This document shows, piece by piece, positions 25,214 through 34,450 of a stretch of 64,000 nt of DNA; within the stretch, counting starts at the first letter, position 1; every line of letters starts with the position of its first letter. Location: NCBI RefSeq assembly GCF_027923465.1, contig NZ_BRLB01000001.1, positions 744,001-808,000 on the forward strand. The letters are read 5' to 3'. Origin of the DNA: Vallitalea longa (GTDB lineage: Bacteria > Bacillota > Clostridia > Lachnospirales > Vallitaleaceae). The notes beneath the pieces are model-generated. The model did not search any database, had not been told where the DNA came from, and worked only from the letters and a program-made list of their open reading frames with translations. The translations under genes and the position numbers were made by a program.

Positions 25214-28200
25214 TTATTTTAGTATTTTTTTGATTAATCCATCTAGGTAAGGATTGTTTCCCAATAGTCTATCAAGCTTAATGGTAGAAAGGTAGAGAGT
25301 ACCCTTTCCATATTTCTTTTCACTCAATATACCTACCTTATCTTTAGGTCCTTTGAGATTTACACCGAAATCTGGAGTCTTATATGTAAATAGTATATGT
25401 TCGTCAGTCTCTCCTACTACTCCATCTTCACAGATGAATCCGAAGCTATCACTTACACTATCGTACATGAAGGAATAATCTTTCGGTTCATTATCTTTGG
25501 TATAATCATTATCTTTGTTTCTGGCTACGAAAAATAATCCTTTACCTGTCTGAGAATCTGCTCCTTTTTCTCCTAGAGTTTTTATACTGTATTCTTGACC
25601 GTCAATATTGCAATCTTTTATGTCATATAATGATATCAATGCTTTACCACCATTTTTTACTTTCAGAAGAACTTCATTCTTATTATCTAGGAATGATTTG
25701 TCATCAATTATCACATATCTATCATTGACAGTTTGTTTATAGTCTATATTCAATTTATCGAAACTTTTCTCTAATGATTCGTCACTACCTATTAAGACCA
25801 CTTGTGTCTTTGCATCATCTCTATTCATAGCTGTAAGGTCGAGTCGTTCACTATTAATAATCTCACCTTTATTATCTGATAGTATAGCATCTATATGTAT
25901 AATCTCTTTATCAGCATCTATACTAGGTATTACGAATTTAATGCTTCCGCAGTACTTGGCTATGGTTTCAGATACATCAAGATATTTTTCAAAAGAACAT
26001 ATATCTTCATTATCTGTCCTTACTGTTATCATAATTTTAGCATCCACTAATTTTTCAGGCAAGTCATTCATGGTATAGCATTCGACTTCAACCTCTTCTT
26101 CTGTATAGATAGTGAACTTATCACTTCTAAGATTTACTCTAACTGGCTCTAATGTCTCTTTGAATGTAAAATACCCTGGTTTTGGTTTTCTTCTATAGTC
26201 TACAAGAGTTTTCATCCATCCTGAAGGCCACGCATCAATTAATAGATGGACTGCTGTTGATATTAGAATATCACTTCTTCTTCTGAAGGCATCATTCATC
26301 ATTTTAGTAGCGAAAGCTTGATGTATCTGACTCTCTAATATCCAGTCCTTGATATTGTCCTGCTCTTCATACCAATCCCCATGCATTGTATATGTCTGTG
26401 AATTGACTACATCTTGTGGAGTCCAATCATCTTCAATAGATTTCGGTACCCAACTTTCCGGATAATCCTCCATCATGATTTCTAATGGGTCGAGTCCTTC
26501 TGTACCATATTCTCCACAGCCCGTTTTCCATCCTTTTTTTATGGCTGGCAAGTACCCTTTATGTAACTTACCGATAGGCAATGCATGATTGGTATACCAC
26601 ATGTTGTAACAATGGAAATCGGACAAACCATATCTTGTTGGTGGATCATAATCTCCTTCAACATTCTTAATCACTCTATCTGGATTGTTAAGAAGTATAG
26701 CTTTACTTGCTGCTTCAAAGAAATCCTCCATTTCATTTCTAAGAAGACTCCTATGACCTCTAAATCCCCATGTTGCTGGGAATGGCTCATTGATATATGT
26801 TACCATTATACTTGATGGATGACTTCTTATTAATCTTTCCATTTCTTCTGATTGCTTGATAGCTTCACAGAATTTGTTTCTTCTGATCCATCCGAAGAAT
26901 GGAAGGTCTGTCTGAAGCATCATACCTAAGCAGTCACAATACTCATATATCTCTTCTTGTACTGGACGTTGAGTAAGTCTATAGTAATTCATGTTGCAGT
27001 ATTTAGCTATCAATATGTCTTCTATCAATAACTTAAAATCTCCTTTGTAAACACACTGCTGCATATGCCCCATGGTATTGGCACCTCTAAGAATTACTTT
27101 ATCATTATTCAGATACAATGTACCTTTTAATTCCTCTTTATCATCCATATGGAATTTTCTCATACCGAAATGTCTATCTTTTTGGTCGACCAACACTTCC
27201 TCTTTATATAGATTGATTCTAACATTATACAAATAAGGACTTTCTGGCTCCCATAACTTGATATCATCCATATCAACAATAGTTCTATAATAATTGATGT
27301 AAGGTCCGCTTTTCTCTATACTGAACTCAATATCTTCTTGACTATAGCCTGTAAAGTTCTTGGAATAAATAGACATGTCTACATTAAGTTGTACATTAGC
27401 AAAATCCGAGTTATATATTTCAACCCAAATTTCTGCTTTCTTATTATCTATATCTGGTCTTACGAATATATCATTAATATAATATTTGTTTCTTTTTTCA
27501 ACCAATATTCTGTTACAGATACCTGCTCCTGGTGGACAGTGATGCCACCCTTTCTCGCTATCGTCCCATCCGTATCCAGTGGCTGCATATATTTTATCTC
27601 CGTCCAGTCTACCGTCTCCTAGATCAATACCCAAAGTTGGCGCATCATTAAGGACTTCGACTACTAGAACATTTTTCTTGTCAGTGTATATATAATCCGT
27701 AATATCAAATTCGAATGGTGCGAAAAATCCTTCGTGGTTTCCTATGAATTTATTGTTCAGATATACATTAGCGATATAATCTACACCTAAGAATTTTATG
27801 TATATCCTTTCGTCTGAATCAATCTCATAATCACAGTCGAATTCTTTTCTGTAATATCCTGTCCATTTTCCTATAGGTCCTTTATAGTCAGGAATCGTTA
27901 CTGTATCAAAATCCCCTTCACCTCTAAGAACTCTGCTGAAATCATTTTTATCTTCTTCAATTTCATATCTGAATTGAAAATCATTCAACTCGAATTGTTC
28001 TCTCTCAATTTTTAGGTTTGGAGTATAATCTTCTAGATAAGGAAGAAACTTCTTTTTCAATTCATCTATATCTTTATGGAAATCTTCTAGTTTTTCTTCG
28101 TAACTTTTTTCAACTACTGGACTAGCACTTTTATCACTAGCTTGGAAGTAGTTTTTTATTAGACTCTCTGGTACAATTTCTTCTAATTCATCTTTGTTAT

Positions 28201-28249
28201 TATCTATCCCATTTATTGCAATTCTAGCAAATCCGTCAACTTTAGCCAT
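25214..28249 (-). CDS. Glycoside hydrolase family 2 enzyme (beta-galactosidase/beta-glucuronidase-like)
   Basis: A 1,011-residue GH2-type protein with no signal peptide, so cytoplasmic. An unusual N-terminal helical lead of about 75 residues precedes the jelly-roll sugar-binding domain (GYYRKEFDCDYEID; IKFLGVDYIANVYLNN). The Ig-like domain and TIM barrel follow. E488 in TYINEP is the likely acid/base and E580 in GCGEYG the likely nucleophile. The last 300 residues form extra beta domains. It would remove beta-linked terminal sugars from imported oligosaccharides; the exact sugar is not readable. It starts behind GGAGGAA and follows the lyase gene by 45 bases in the transporter-lyase operon. 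Confidence 0.85.
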   Translation of the reverse strand: MAKVDGFARIAINGIDNNKDELEEIVPESLIKNYFQASDKSASPVVEKSYEEKLEDFHKDIDELKKKFLPYLEDYTPNLKIEREQFELNDFQFRYEIEEDKNDFSRVLRGEGDFDTVTIPDYKGPIGKWTGYYRKEFDCDYEIDSDERIYIKFLGVDYIANVYLNNKFIGNHEGFFAPFEFDITDYIYTDKKNVLVVEVLNDAPTLGIDLGDGRLDGDKIYAATGYGWDDSEKGWHHCPPGAGICNRILVEKRNKYYINDIFVRPDIDNKKAEIWVEIYNSDFANVQLNVDMSIYSKNFTGYSQEDIEFSIEKSGPYINYYRTIVDMDDIKLWEPESPYLYNVRINLYKEEVLVDQKDRHFGMRKFHMDDKEELKGTLYLNNDKVILRGANTMGHMQQCVYKGDFKLLIEDILIAKYCNMNYYRLTQRPVQEEIYEYCDCLGMMLQTDLPFFGWIRRNKFCEAIKQSEEMERLIRSHPSSIMVTYINEPFPATWGFRGHRSLLRNEMEDFFEAASKAILLNNPDRVIKNVEGDYDPPTRYGLSDFHCYNMWYTNHALPIGKLHKGYLPAIKKGWKTGCGEYGTEGLDPLEIMMEDYPESWVPKSIEDDWTPQDVVNSQTYTMHGDWYEEQDNIKDWILESQIHQAFATKMMNDAFRRRSDILISTAVHLLIDAWPSGWMKTLVDYRRKPKPGYFTFKETLEPVRVNLRSDKFTIYTEEEVEVECYTMNDLPEKLVDAKIMITVRTDNEDICSFEKYLDVSETIAKYCGSIKFVIPSIDADKEIIHIDAILSDNKGEIINSERLDLTAMNRDDAKTQVVLIGSDESLEKSFDKLNIDYKQTVNDRYVIIDDKSFLDNKNEVLLKVKNGGKALISLYDIKDCNIDGQEYSIKTLGEKGADSQTGKGLFFVARNKDNDYTKDNEPKDYSFMYDSVSDSFGFICEDGVVGETDEHILFTYKTPDFGVNLKGPKDKVGILSEKKYGKGTLYLSTIKLDRLLGNNPYLDGLIKKILK

Positions 28250-28294
28250 GATAATTCCTCCATACTAACTTATTCTATATTTTAGTTATAATAA

Positions 28295-30550
28295 TCAATA
28301 GGTGCTAAATGTAATATCTATTTTCAATTCTCCCTTTTTCCCTGGTTTTCTTATAGATATCCTTTTTTGAATAGATTCATCATCAAAAAGTCTTAATCTA
28401 TTTATTTCAACACTCACATCATCAGGTAATGCAATAATAGCTTTCCCTTTCTCTCCTTTTATGACTATCTGTTTTTCTTCTATCACTATATCAAGTTCTG
28501 TACTTAATCCGAAATCAATTCCTTCTCCCTGTTTGAGATCATATTTTTCTACGATAGTCAACTTATTTGGCTCAGATGATATTAATTCCCTATTATATTC
28601 ATTATAATATTCTTTGAAAGTATAGCTCAAATCAACTTTTGCATTAAATTTTGTATCATCACCACTAGCGATTACTTTGACATCTTTTGTATTAGGTCTT
28701 TCAGGTTGAGGTCTATCATCAAAGTCACCATAAGGTACTGAAAGGTTATGTCTGTAAACTTGTTTAACCAGATTAGAAACTTCACTGGAATAATCCCCGC
28801 TTCCAGGATCCATTGCAAAAGTTTCATTGCAGAATTCTATTACAAAACTTCCTTTGTCTTCATGTGCATGGTCGACATTGGCCTTATTACCAAATACAAA
28901 TATTTTTAATAGTTCATTATCAATTTTCCTAAGAGAACTTACACAGCCCATTTCTTTCAAAGAAATGAAACTCCTATTTTTTATATTTTTATTTTTTAAT
29001 AAAGATAACATGAATTTGAACGCAAGTATATCACTTGGTATTTTTTCATCCCTATTGAGAGATTTATGCAAAATAGTTCTCCAATGACTTTCTGGCAGTA
29101 GATAAGCCATGTAAGCCAAGGTCGGTTGTTTGAAAATAGGGTTACCATCACATATTGGAATAACATCCATAGTTGGTACAGTTGATTGTAGACACTCGAT
29201 AAAATCAGAAGTTTTCTTAATCTTATCTGGTACCAGTTCCTCAAATGGTAATTTCCTGAGTTTTGAATAAATATATATTGCAAAATTAGCATTGTTTCCT
29301 ATGCAGTTATAATAACTAGGTCCTTCCCCATATCCTCCATCTTCAAAAATTATATTGTTGATGTTTTCTACAAGTTCTTTATATGCAATATCAGTATATG
29401 GTTTTACATGATTGAAATGCTGCTCTAGTACTCCATATGCCAACATTCTTCCATAAGTAAACCATACTAACTGGTTATTCTCAAATATATAGTCATGCTT
29501 CCAAGTGACAAAATTAATACCGCCTATTGCTTCTTCACTTAATCTTCTAAGTATCAGATCTCTTCCTAATTCAGTAAACATTTCTCCTGCTAAATCAAGA
29601 ACCATACATATCTCATAGCATACGATTGCTTTTACAAATCCTCTATGTTCCCAATGTCCTGCACTGAATTCTGTGATAAAAGAATCATTCCAGTTGGTAC
29701 TCATAGCTAATGACATCGCATATCTGGCTGCAAGTCTCAATAACTTCTTATCTTTTAATATAAGTCCTGCTGAGGCTAACAAAGGTCCTTTTAGCGATAG
29801 TCTTTTCATCCAATCTCTTTTTCTCGCGAATCTTCTATCAGTCCAGAATATTACATAATCATGTATCATATCTTCTGGAATTTCATTTCTAAGTTCTTTT
29901 ACATATTCCCTATAAACATTCACCCCTGTTGATTTCTCGTATTCATTATGGTAATTTCTCAATTCGACTAATTCTTTTTCATCAACTAATAAGTTATATG
30001 ATGGTCTAAAAACAGGATCATAATCTTCACTTTTAAGATATGAAGTCCATTTACTGTCATATTGTTTATATTGCTCTAGATATTTATCCAGTAAAAGTGA
30101 ATTCTTGAGCATTATCCACTTCAAGTGTCCTCCCTGATACCCATCTTCATTACTATGGATTTCAATAACTATTTTCTTGATTACCTTACTCTCATGTAGG
30201 TCTAATTCAATTTCATCTGGTAAGTCATTGAACTCCTTAGATGTCATTTGTAAATCACCTTTATCAGTTGTAGCTATTATTTTAACTCTTGTATTAGAAG
30301 GTGAACTGATTGCTAAAATCAATTTATCGTAATCCTTACATATTATTTCATCATATTCTTTTGAAATCCTTACAGCTACACCATCCTTGGGTCTCTGTGT
30401 CCAGCTAAAAGCTTCTGCACACCATGTATCCTCGAAGTTCAAACCTTTCGTTTTAGTATCATCTATTTTCCAGTCCTGAAAATTTCTGAGATCTGGATCC
30501 CAGAATGCTTCAACAACAGTTTCCGCTACATTAACACTAACAGGTTTCAT
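28295..30550 (-). CDS. Heparinase II/III-like polysaccharide or oligosaccharide lyase
   Basis: 751 residues from the ATG at 30550, chosen because GGAGG lies 8 bases ahead; an upstream frame to 30643 runs through a terminator hairpin and is unlikely. An N-terminal beta domain is followed by an alpha/alpha toroid (about 190-520, with GGYGEGPSYYNC at 405-416). The C-terminal heparinase II/III-like beta-sandwich has HAHEDKGSF (561-569), DPGSGDY (581-587) and RHN (600-602). Such enzymes cleave uronic-acid-containing glycans by beta-elimination, leaving unsaturated ends, the substrate of the GH88 enzyme encoded at 44830-46017. No signal peptide, so it probably acts inside the cell on imported oligomers. 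Exact lyase family unknown. Confidence 0.8.
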   Translation of the reverse strand: MKPVSVNVAETVVEAFWDPDLRNFQDWKIDDTKTKGLNFEDTWCAEAFSWTQRPKDGVAVRISKEYDEIICKDYDKLILAISSPSNTRVKIIATTDKGDLQMTSKEFNDLPDEIELDLHESKVIKKIVIEIHSNEDGYQGGHLKWIMLKNSLLLDKYLEQYKQYDSKWTSYLKSEDYDPVFRPSYNLLVDEKELVELRNYHNEYEKSTGVNVYREYVKELRNEIPEDMIHDYVIFWTDRRFARKRDWMKRLSLKGPLLASAGLILKDKKLLRLAARYAMSLAMSTNWNDSFITEFSAGHWEHRGFVKAIVCYEICMVLDLAGEMFTELGRDLILRRLSEEAIGGINFVTWKHDYIFENNQLVWFTYGRMLAYGVLEQHFNHVKPYTDIAYKELVENINNIIFEDGGYGEGPSYYNCIGNNANFAIYIYSKLRKLPFEELVPDKIKKTSDFIECLQSTVPTMDVIPICDGNPIFKQPTLAYMAYLLPESHWRTILHKSLNRDEKIPSDILAFKFMLSLLKNKNIKNRSFISLKEMGCVSSLRKIDNELLKIFVFGNKANVDHAHEDKGSFVIEFCNETFAMDPGSGDYSSEVSNLVKQVYRHNLSVPYGDFDDRPQPERPNTKDVKVIASGDDTKFNAKVDLSYTFKEYYNEYNRELISSEPNKLTIVEKYDLKQGEGIDFGLSTELDIVIEEKQIVIKGEKGKAIIALPDDVSVEINRLRLFDDESIQKRISIRKPGKKGELKIDITFSTY

Positions 30551-30599
30551 GATTAATACCTCCAAACAATATGTTATATTATTATCTAAGTAGGAAAAT

Positions 30600-30637
30600 G
30601 GCTTTAGAAAATCATTATTGATGATATTTCTAAAGCC
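30600..30637 (-). terminator. Intra-operon hairpin between the solute-binding protein and lyase genes
   Basis: GGCTTTAGAAA (30600-30610) pairs with TTTCTAAAGCC (30627-30637), followed on the minus strand by ATTTTCC. It is placed just after the binding-protein gene and may allow partial read-through, keeping the binding protein more abundant than the downstream enzymes. Confidence 0.65.
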
Positions 30638-30668
30638 TGTCATTTATCTTTTTATGTTCAAATATTTA

Positions 30669-32234
30669 TTATTTATTCTTCTCAGCTAAGAATTCATCAA
30701 TCTGCTTTTGGAATCCTTCTATTACTTCATCAATTCCAGCTTTTTTTAGTTTAGTAATAAACTCTTCATATTTAGCTTCTACATCAGAACCTAATGCACC
30801 CATTTCTAACGCATTTTGATACTCTTTGATAATCGCATCAATTTGCTGTAACTTAGTAGAATATGGCTCGGTATCTATCTTGAATCCCATTAAATATGAT
30901 TGTCTAGCTTCTCTATGCATTTTATCTAAGTATTCTGACCAACCTTTTATTCCACCTTCGATTTCATAACCAAGTAAAGTATTTCCTGTTGCCCAGTTAG
31001 CTAAACCATAAGAGTCTTTATCGATGATTTTGATTGTATTATCATCAATTTTCTCGTAGTTAGTTCCTTCAAATCCATAAACCATTAGATTATAGAATTC
31101 TTTATCAGTATTAAAGAGATTAATTAATTTTATAGCTTCATCTGGATATTTAGCTGTAAAAGGTATAGCATAATTAGTAGAAGTTCCGTAAGGTGATAAA
31201 TACTGATAGTCAACAGTTGGTACAACAGTTAACTCAACATCATTACCCATATCATTTGCTCTCTTAGTTTCTTTTTTATCTTGATCTTTCAATGTCTCAT
31301 GTACCCATGAAATATTACCATCTTTTACATATTCATCTGCACGTGGTTTGTCAGATGATTCAACAGCGAGGACATCTTCTCTTATGTATCCTTTTTCATA
31401 CCAATCTGCCATAGTTTTTATCATAGTCTTGTACTGAGGAGTTTCATATCTATTTATTACAGTACAACTTTCATCACCAATCCTAATGACTGCTGCCATG
31501 TTTTGGTTAGCTATTGGTTCAAACCCATTTTTATATAACCAGCTAATTGAAGGTGATGGTCCTTTTTGTAGAGTACCATTTTCTTTAGCTTTTTTGAAAT
31601 AAACTTCTAATGCATCCCAGTCTTCTTGATCGAATGTTAGATCCTTAGTGAATTGTGCTTCTAAAGCTTCAGCATCTATATATTCATCAGCTAGATCTTT
31701 GTAAAATCTAACTCCTGTTCTCATTTCAACCATTTGTTGATAATTAGGAACAGCATAAATATTTCCATCTACAGTAGCTTTGTCAAAAACAAATTGTGGT
31801 ATAGTATCTTTAATTTCAGGACAATTTTTATCAATTAGATCTCCTAATGGTGTTAACATTCCTTCTCTGGATATTGTATCAAAGTTCAACATCCAACCAA
31901 TCCATGCCACATCCATCTGATCTCCAGCAGCAGTCAGAAGTTTCCATCTTTCTGTCCAATTACCGTAAGGAATTACTTCAATATCCATTTGAACTCCTGG
32001 TAATTTCGTTTTTAACATTTCATTTGCAGCTGCAAAAACTTCCTCTTGTTTTTCTTTTTCGTCTCCACCCAAATACACTTTTAATACCTTGACATCTTGT
32101 TCTTTTGCGGCACCATCTTTAGAACTATCTGTTTCTTTAGTTGTATCTTTACTCTTGCAACCCATTAGTGTAATACTTAATACAAATACTACGACTAATA
32201 AAAAACTAATACCTTTTTTTAAATTTTTAAACAT
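30669..32234 (-). CDS. Extracellular solute-binding lipoprotein (Lpl/DUF3502-like) of sugar ABC transporter 1
   Basis: A 521-residue lipoprotein. The signal segment ends in the lipobox LMGC with Cys at 26. The mature part shows the binding-protein fold of the LplA/YtcQ group (VLKVYLGGDEKEKQEEVF; DVAWIGWMLNFDTISREGML; YAIPFTAKYPDEAIKLINLF). The C-terminal region (residues 435-520) is DUF3502-like in length and composition. It captures oligosaccharides for the two permeases encoded just upstream. It is encoded downstream of both permease genes and upstream of the lyase and GH2 genes in the same leftward operon. Confidence 0.9.
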   Translation of the reverse strand: MFKNLKKGISFLLVVVFVLSITLMGCKSKDTTKETDSSKDGAAKEQDVKVLKVYLGGDEKEKQEEVFAAANEMLKTKLPGVQMDIEVIPYGNWTERWKLLTAAGDQMDVAWIGWMLNFDTISREGMLTPLGDLIDKNCPEIKDTIPQFVFDKATVDGNIYAVPNYQQMVEMRTGVRFYKDLADEYIDAEALEAQFTKDLTFDQEDWDALEVYFKKAKENGTLQKGPSPSISWLYKNGFEPIANQNMAAVIRIGDESCTVINRYETPQYKTMIKTMADWYEKGYIREDVLAVESSDKPRADEYVKDGNISWVHETLKDQDKKETKRANDMGNDVELTVVPTVDYQYLSPYGTSTNYAIPFTAKYPDEAIKLINLFNTDKEFYNLMVYGFEGTNYEKIDDNTIKIIDKDSYGLANWATGNTLLGYEIEGGIKGWSEYLDKMHREARQSYLMGFKIDTEPYSTKLQQIDAIIKEYQNALEMGALGSDVEAKYEEFITKLKKAGIDEVIEGFQKQIDEFLAEKNK

Positions 32235-32312
32235 ATTAATTCCCCTTTCCTTTTACAATACTTTTTTTGTATGTTACTCTCTATAATCATAGGAAAACCT
32301 ACAACTAACCAT

Positions 32313-33215
32313 TTAACCTTTTACAGAACCTACAGTTAGACCTTTTGCAAAATATTTCTGGAAGAATGGAAACACTAATAACATAGGTCCTGCTGCAATA
32401 ATACACATAGCAAATTTCAATGTTTCTACAGGCGTGTCTTCCACAAAGTTAATATCTATACCCGCCGGAGTATTATTAGCCATGAGCCTCAGGAATTCAA
32501 CTTCCTGCAATATTCTTTTCAATAGATACTGTAACGTATATAATTTAGAATCTGTTATATAAATCAGACTTGTATACCAGTCATTCCATTTTGTTAAAAG
32601 AGTAAGTAATGCTACTGTTGCTAGAACTGGCTTTGACAATGGTAGAATTATCTGAAAGAAAATTCTTATTTCACTTGCTCCATCAAGTTTAGCTGATTCA
32701 ACCAATGAAATAGGAAGCCCTTGGAAGAACGTTCTAAAAATGATAATATAAAATGCTGAACATAATGTTGGTAATATATATATCCAGATAGTATTACCTA
32801 GATGTAGATACTTGTAATTAAGTAAATATGTTGGAATCAATCCTCCATTGAACAACATTGTAAAGAATACAAAAAAACTAATTGGTTTACGGAATTTAAA
32901 ATCTTTTCTTGATAATGGATACGCACATAAAGTCATAACCAAAACAGATAAAAATGTTCCAAAGAAAGCTTGAAAAGTTGTAACAACATATGCTCTCACT
33001 ATTTCTGATGAATTACGAAAAACAAATTTATATCCTGTTAAATCTATAAAAGGAGGTATTATCTTAAAACCTTCCTTGACCAATACATCTTCACTTGTTA
33101 ATGATGCTGTAACAATTAACAAGAAAGGCAATATAAACGTGACAGACATAATTATAAAATATAGATTAATCCATGTTTTATAAGTGATTATTTTCTTTTT
33201 TTTCATTGCAGACAT
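32313..33215 (-). CDS. Sugar ABC transporter permease 1, LplC/YtcP type
   Basis: About 300 residues with six membrane segments. The EAA loop, LVESAKLDGASEIRIFFQIILPLSKPVLAT in the second half, marks the contact with the ATPase. The C-terminus (YFAKGLTVGSVKG) is the stereotyped end of LplC-type permeases. An ATG at 33215, 8 bases after GGAG, is preferred to the GTG at 33224. It pairs with the permease encoded at 33243-34169. No ATP-binding subunit is encoded nearby. Confidence 0.92.
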   Translation of the reverse strand: MSAMKKKKIITYKTWINLYFIIMSVTFILPFLLIVTASLTSEDVLVKEGFKIIPPFIDLTGYKFVFRNSSEIVRAYVVTTFQAFFGTFLSVLVMTLCAYPLSRKDFKFRKPISFFVFFTMLFNGGLIPTYLLNYKYLHLGNTIWIYILPTLCSAFYIIIFRTFFQGLPISLVESAKLDGASEIRIFFQIILPLSKPVLATVALLTLLTKWNDWYTSLIYITDSKLYTLQYLLKRILQEVEFLRLMANNTPAGIDINFVEDTPVETLKFAMCIIAAGPMLLVFPFFQKYFAKGLTVGSVKG

Positions 33216-33242
33216 ATTATTCACTCCATTTCCCTATTATAC

Positions 33243-34169
33243 TTAGAACAATGATGATTCAGGCTCTACCTTCCTCACGATACCATTCATAGTTACAATC
33301 ATCACAAAACCAACTAATGATTGGAATAGTCCAACAGCGGCAGTAGTACCTAAATTACCAGTTCTTAAACCACGATAAACATATGTATCAATTATATCCG
33401 TTGCTGGATATAGAACACCTACATCTCTTGGAATTACATAGAACAGACCAAAATCTCCTCTGAATATATTTCCAAAAGCCAACAATGTAAGTACAATCAT
33501 AAGTGGTTTAATACTAGGTATTGATATATGAATAATCTGTTGCAATCTATTAGCTCCGTCTATCTGTGCAGCTTCAAAATACGCTTTGTCCACACCCATC
33601 AAAGCAGCATAATACATGATACAGTTCAATCCTATTACCTTCCATGTATTAGTTATTACTAATATCCATGGCCAAGCTGAGACTTTGGAATACCAATCAA
33701 TAGATTGTCCACCAAAGAACTGTATTACCTGATTTATAATACCCATAGTAGGACTTAAGAACGTATATGTTATGTATCCTACAATTACCCATGATAAAAA
33801 TCTAGGTAACATCATCGAAGTTTGATAAAACTTCAAAGCTTTTTTGCTTCTTACCTCATATAGTAAAAGAGCTACAAAAACACCTGCAATAAGATTAATT
33901 GCTATAAATATCAATGCGTATCCTACAGTATTTCTTGTAATTCTCCAAGCATCCTGTGAAGTAAAGAAAAACTTGAAATTTTCAATACCATTCCATGCAC
34001 TCCCTAAAATACCTTTTGGTGCTTTATAATCTTTAAATGCAATGATTACTCCGAACATGGGAATGTATGAAAAGATGAAATAAACTATTATAGCGGGTAA
34101 TGTCAACAATAATAACTCCATATTTTTTTTTAATGAATTCTTTGATATTTTCTTCTTTCTTTTCTTCAT
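33243..34169 (-). CDS. Sugar ABC transporter permease 1, LplB/YteP type
   Basis: A 308-residue protein with about six membrane segments. The early phrases LLLLTLPAIIVYFIFSYIPMFGVIIAFKDY are the LplB/YteP signature, and the EAA loop reads KAYFEAAQIDGANRLQQIIHISIPSIKPLM. It forms the membrane channel with the LplC-type partner. It is the first gene of the transport-lyase-GH2 operon, 280 bases downstream of the histidine-kinase gene, with a terminator in between, so it has its own promoter, probably activated by the YesN-type regulator. Confidence 0.92.
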   Translation of the reverse strand: MKKRKKKISKNSLKKNMELLLLTLPAIIVYFIFSYIPMFGVIIAFKDYKAPKGILGSAWNGIENFKFFFTSQDAWRITRNTVGYALIFIAINLIAGVFVALLLYEVRSKKALKFYQTSMMLPRFLSWVIVGYITYTFLSPTMGIINQVIQFFGGQSIDWYSKVSAWPWILVITNTWKVIGLNCIMYYAALMGVDKAYFEAAQIDGANRLQQIIHISIPSIKPLMIVLTLLAFGNIFRGDFGLFYVIPRDVGVLYPATDIIDTYVYRGLRTGNLGTTAAVGLFQSLVGFVMIVTMNGIVRKVEPESSLF

Positions 34170-34403
34170 TTAATCTCACCTTCTTTTTGTCTTTTTTAAC
34201 CATTTTCTTTCGATGTAATAATGATAACATCTTAATAATAACTTTGAAATTCTAAATAATTAATTAAAAGACATACATTTTTACTAGTTAAAAAGAAGGC
34301 TGGTTCATTATTTTTACAGGGGTATACTATTTATATGAAATTATACCGCTTAATCAAAATTCATACTTGATTAATAGCAGAAAAATCAATCATTATTTTA
34401 ATA

Positions 34404-34448
34404 CAAAAGCCTCTACATTATGAAAGCTCTTATAACGAGAGGTTTTTG
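34404..34448 (-). terminator. Terminator after the histidine-kinase gene
   Basis: CAAAAGCCTCT (34404-34414) pairs with AGAGGTTTTTG (34438-34448), with one G-T pair. It directly abuts the kinase stop codon at 34451 and separates the two-component unit from the transporter operon. Confidence 0.7.
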
Positions 34449-34450
34449 CA

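Noticed and set aside
28295-30643. Longer start of the heparinase-like protein at 30643
   Set aside because: The extra 31 codons run through a terminator hairpin, and a GGAGG site marks the ATG at 30550.
34276-34317. Two TTTTTAC repeats upstream of importer 1 as a counterpart of the 20-bp-spaced operator
   Set aside because: They are 33 bases apart and differ from the module 2 repeats, so a shared operator is not supported.
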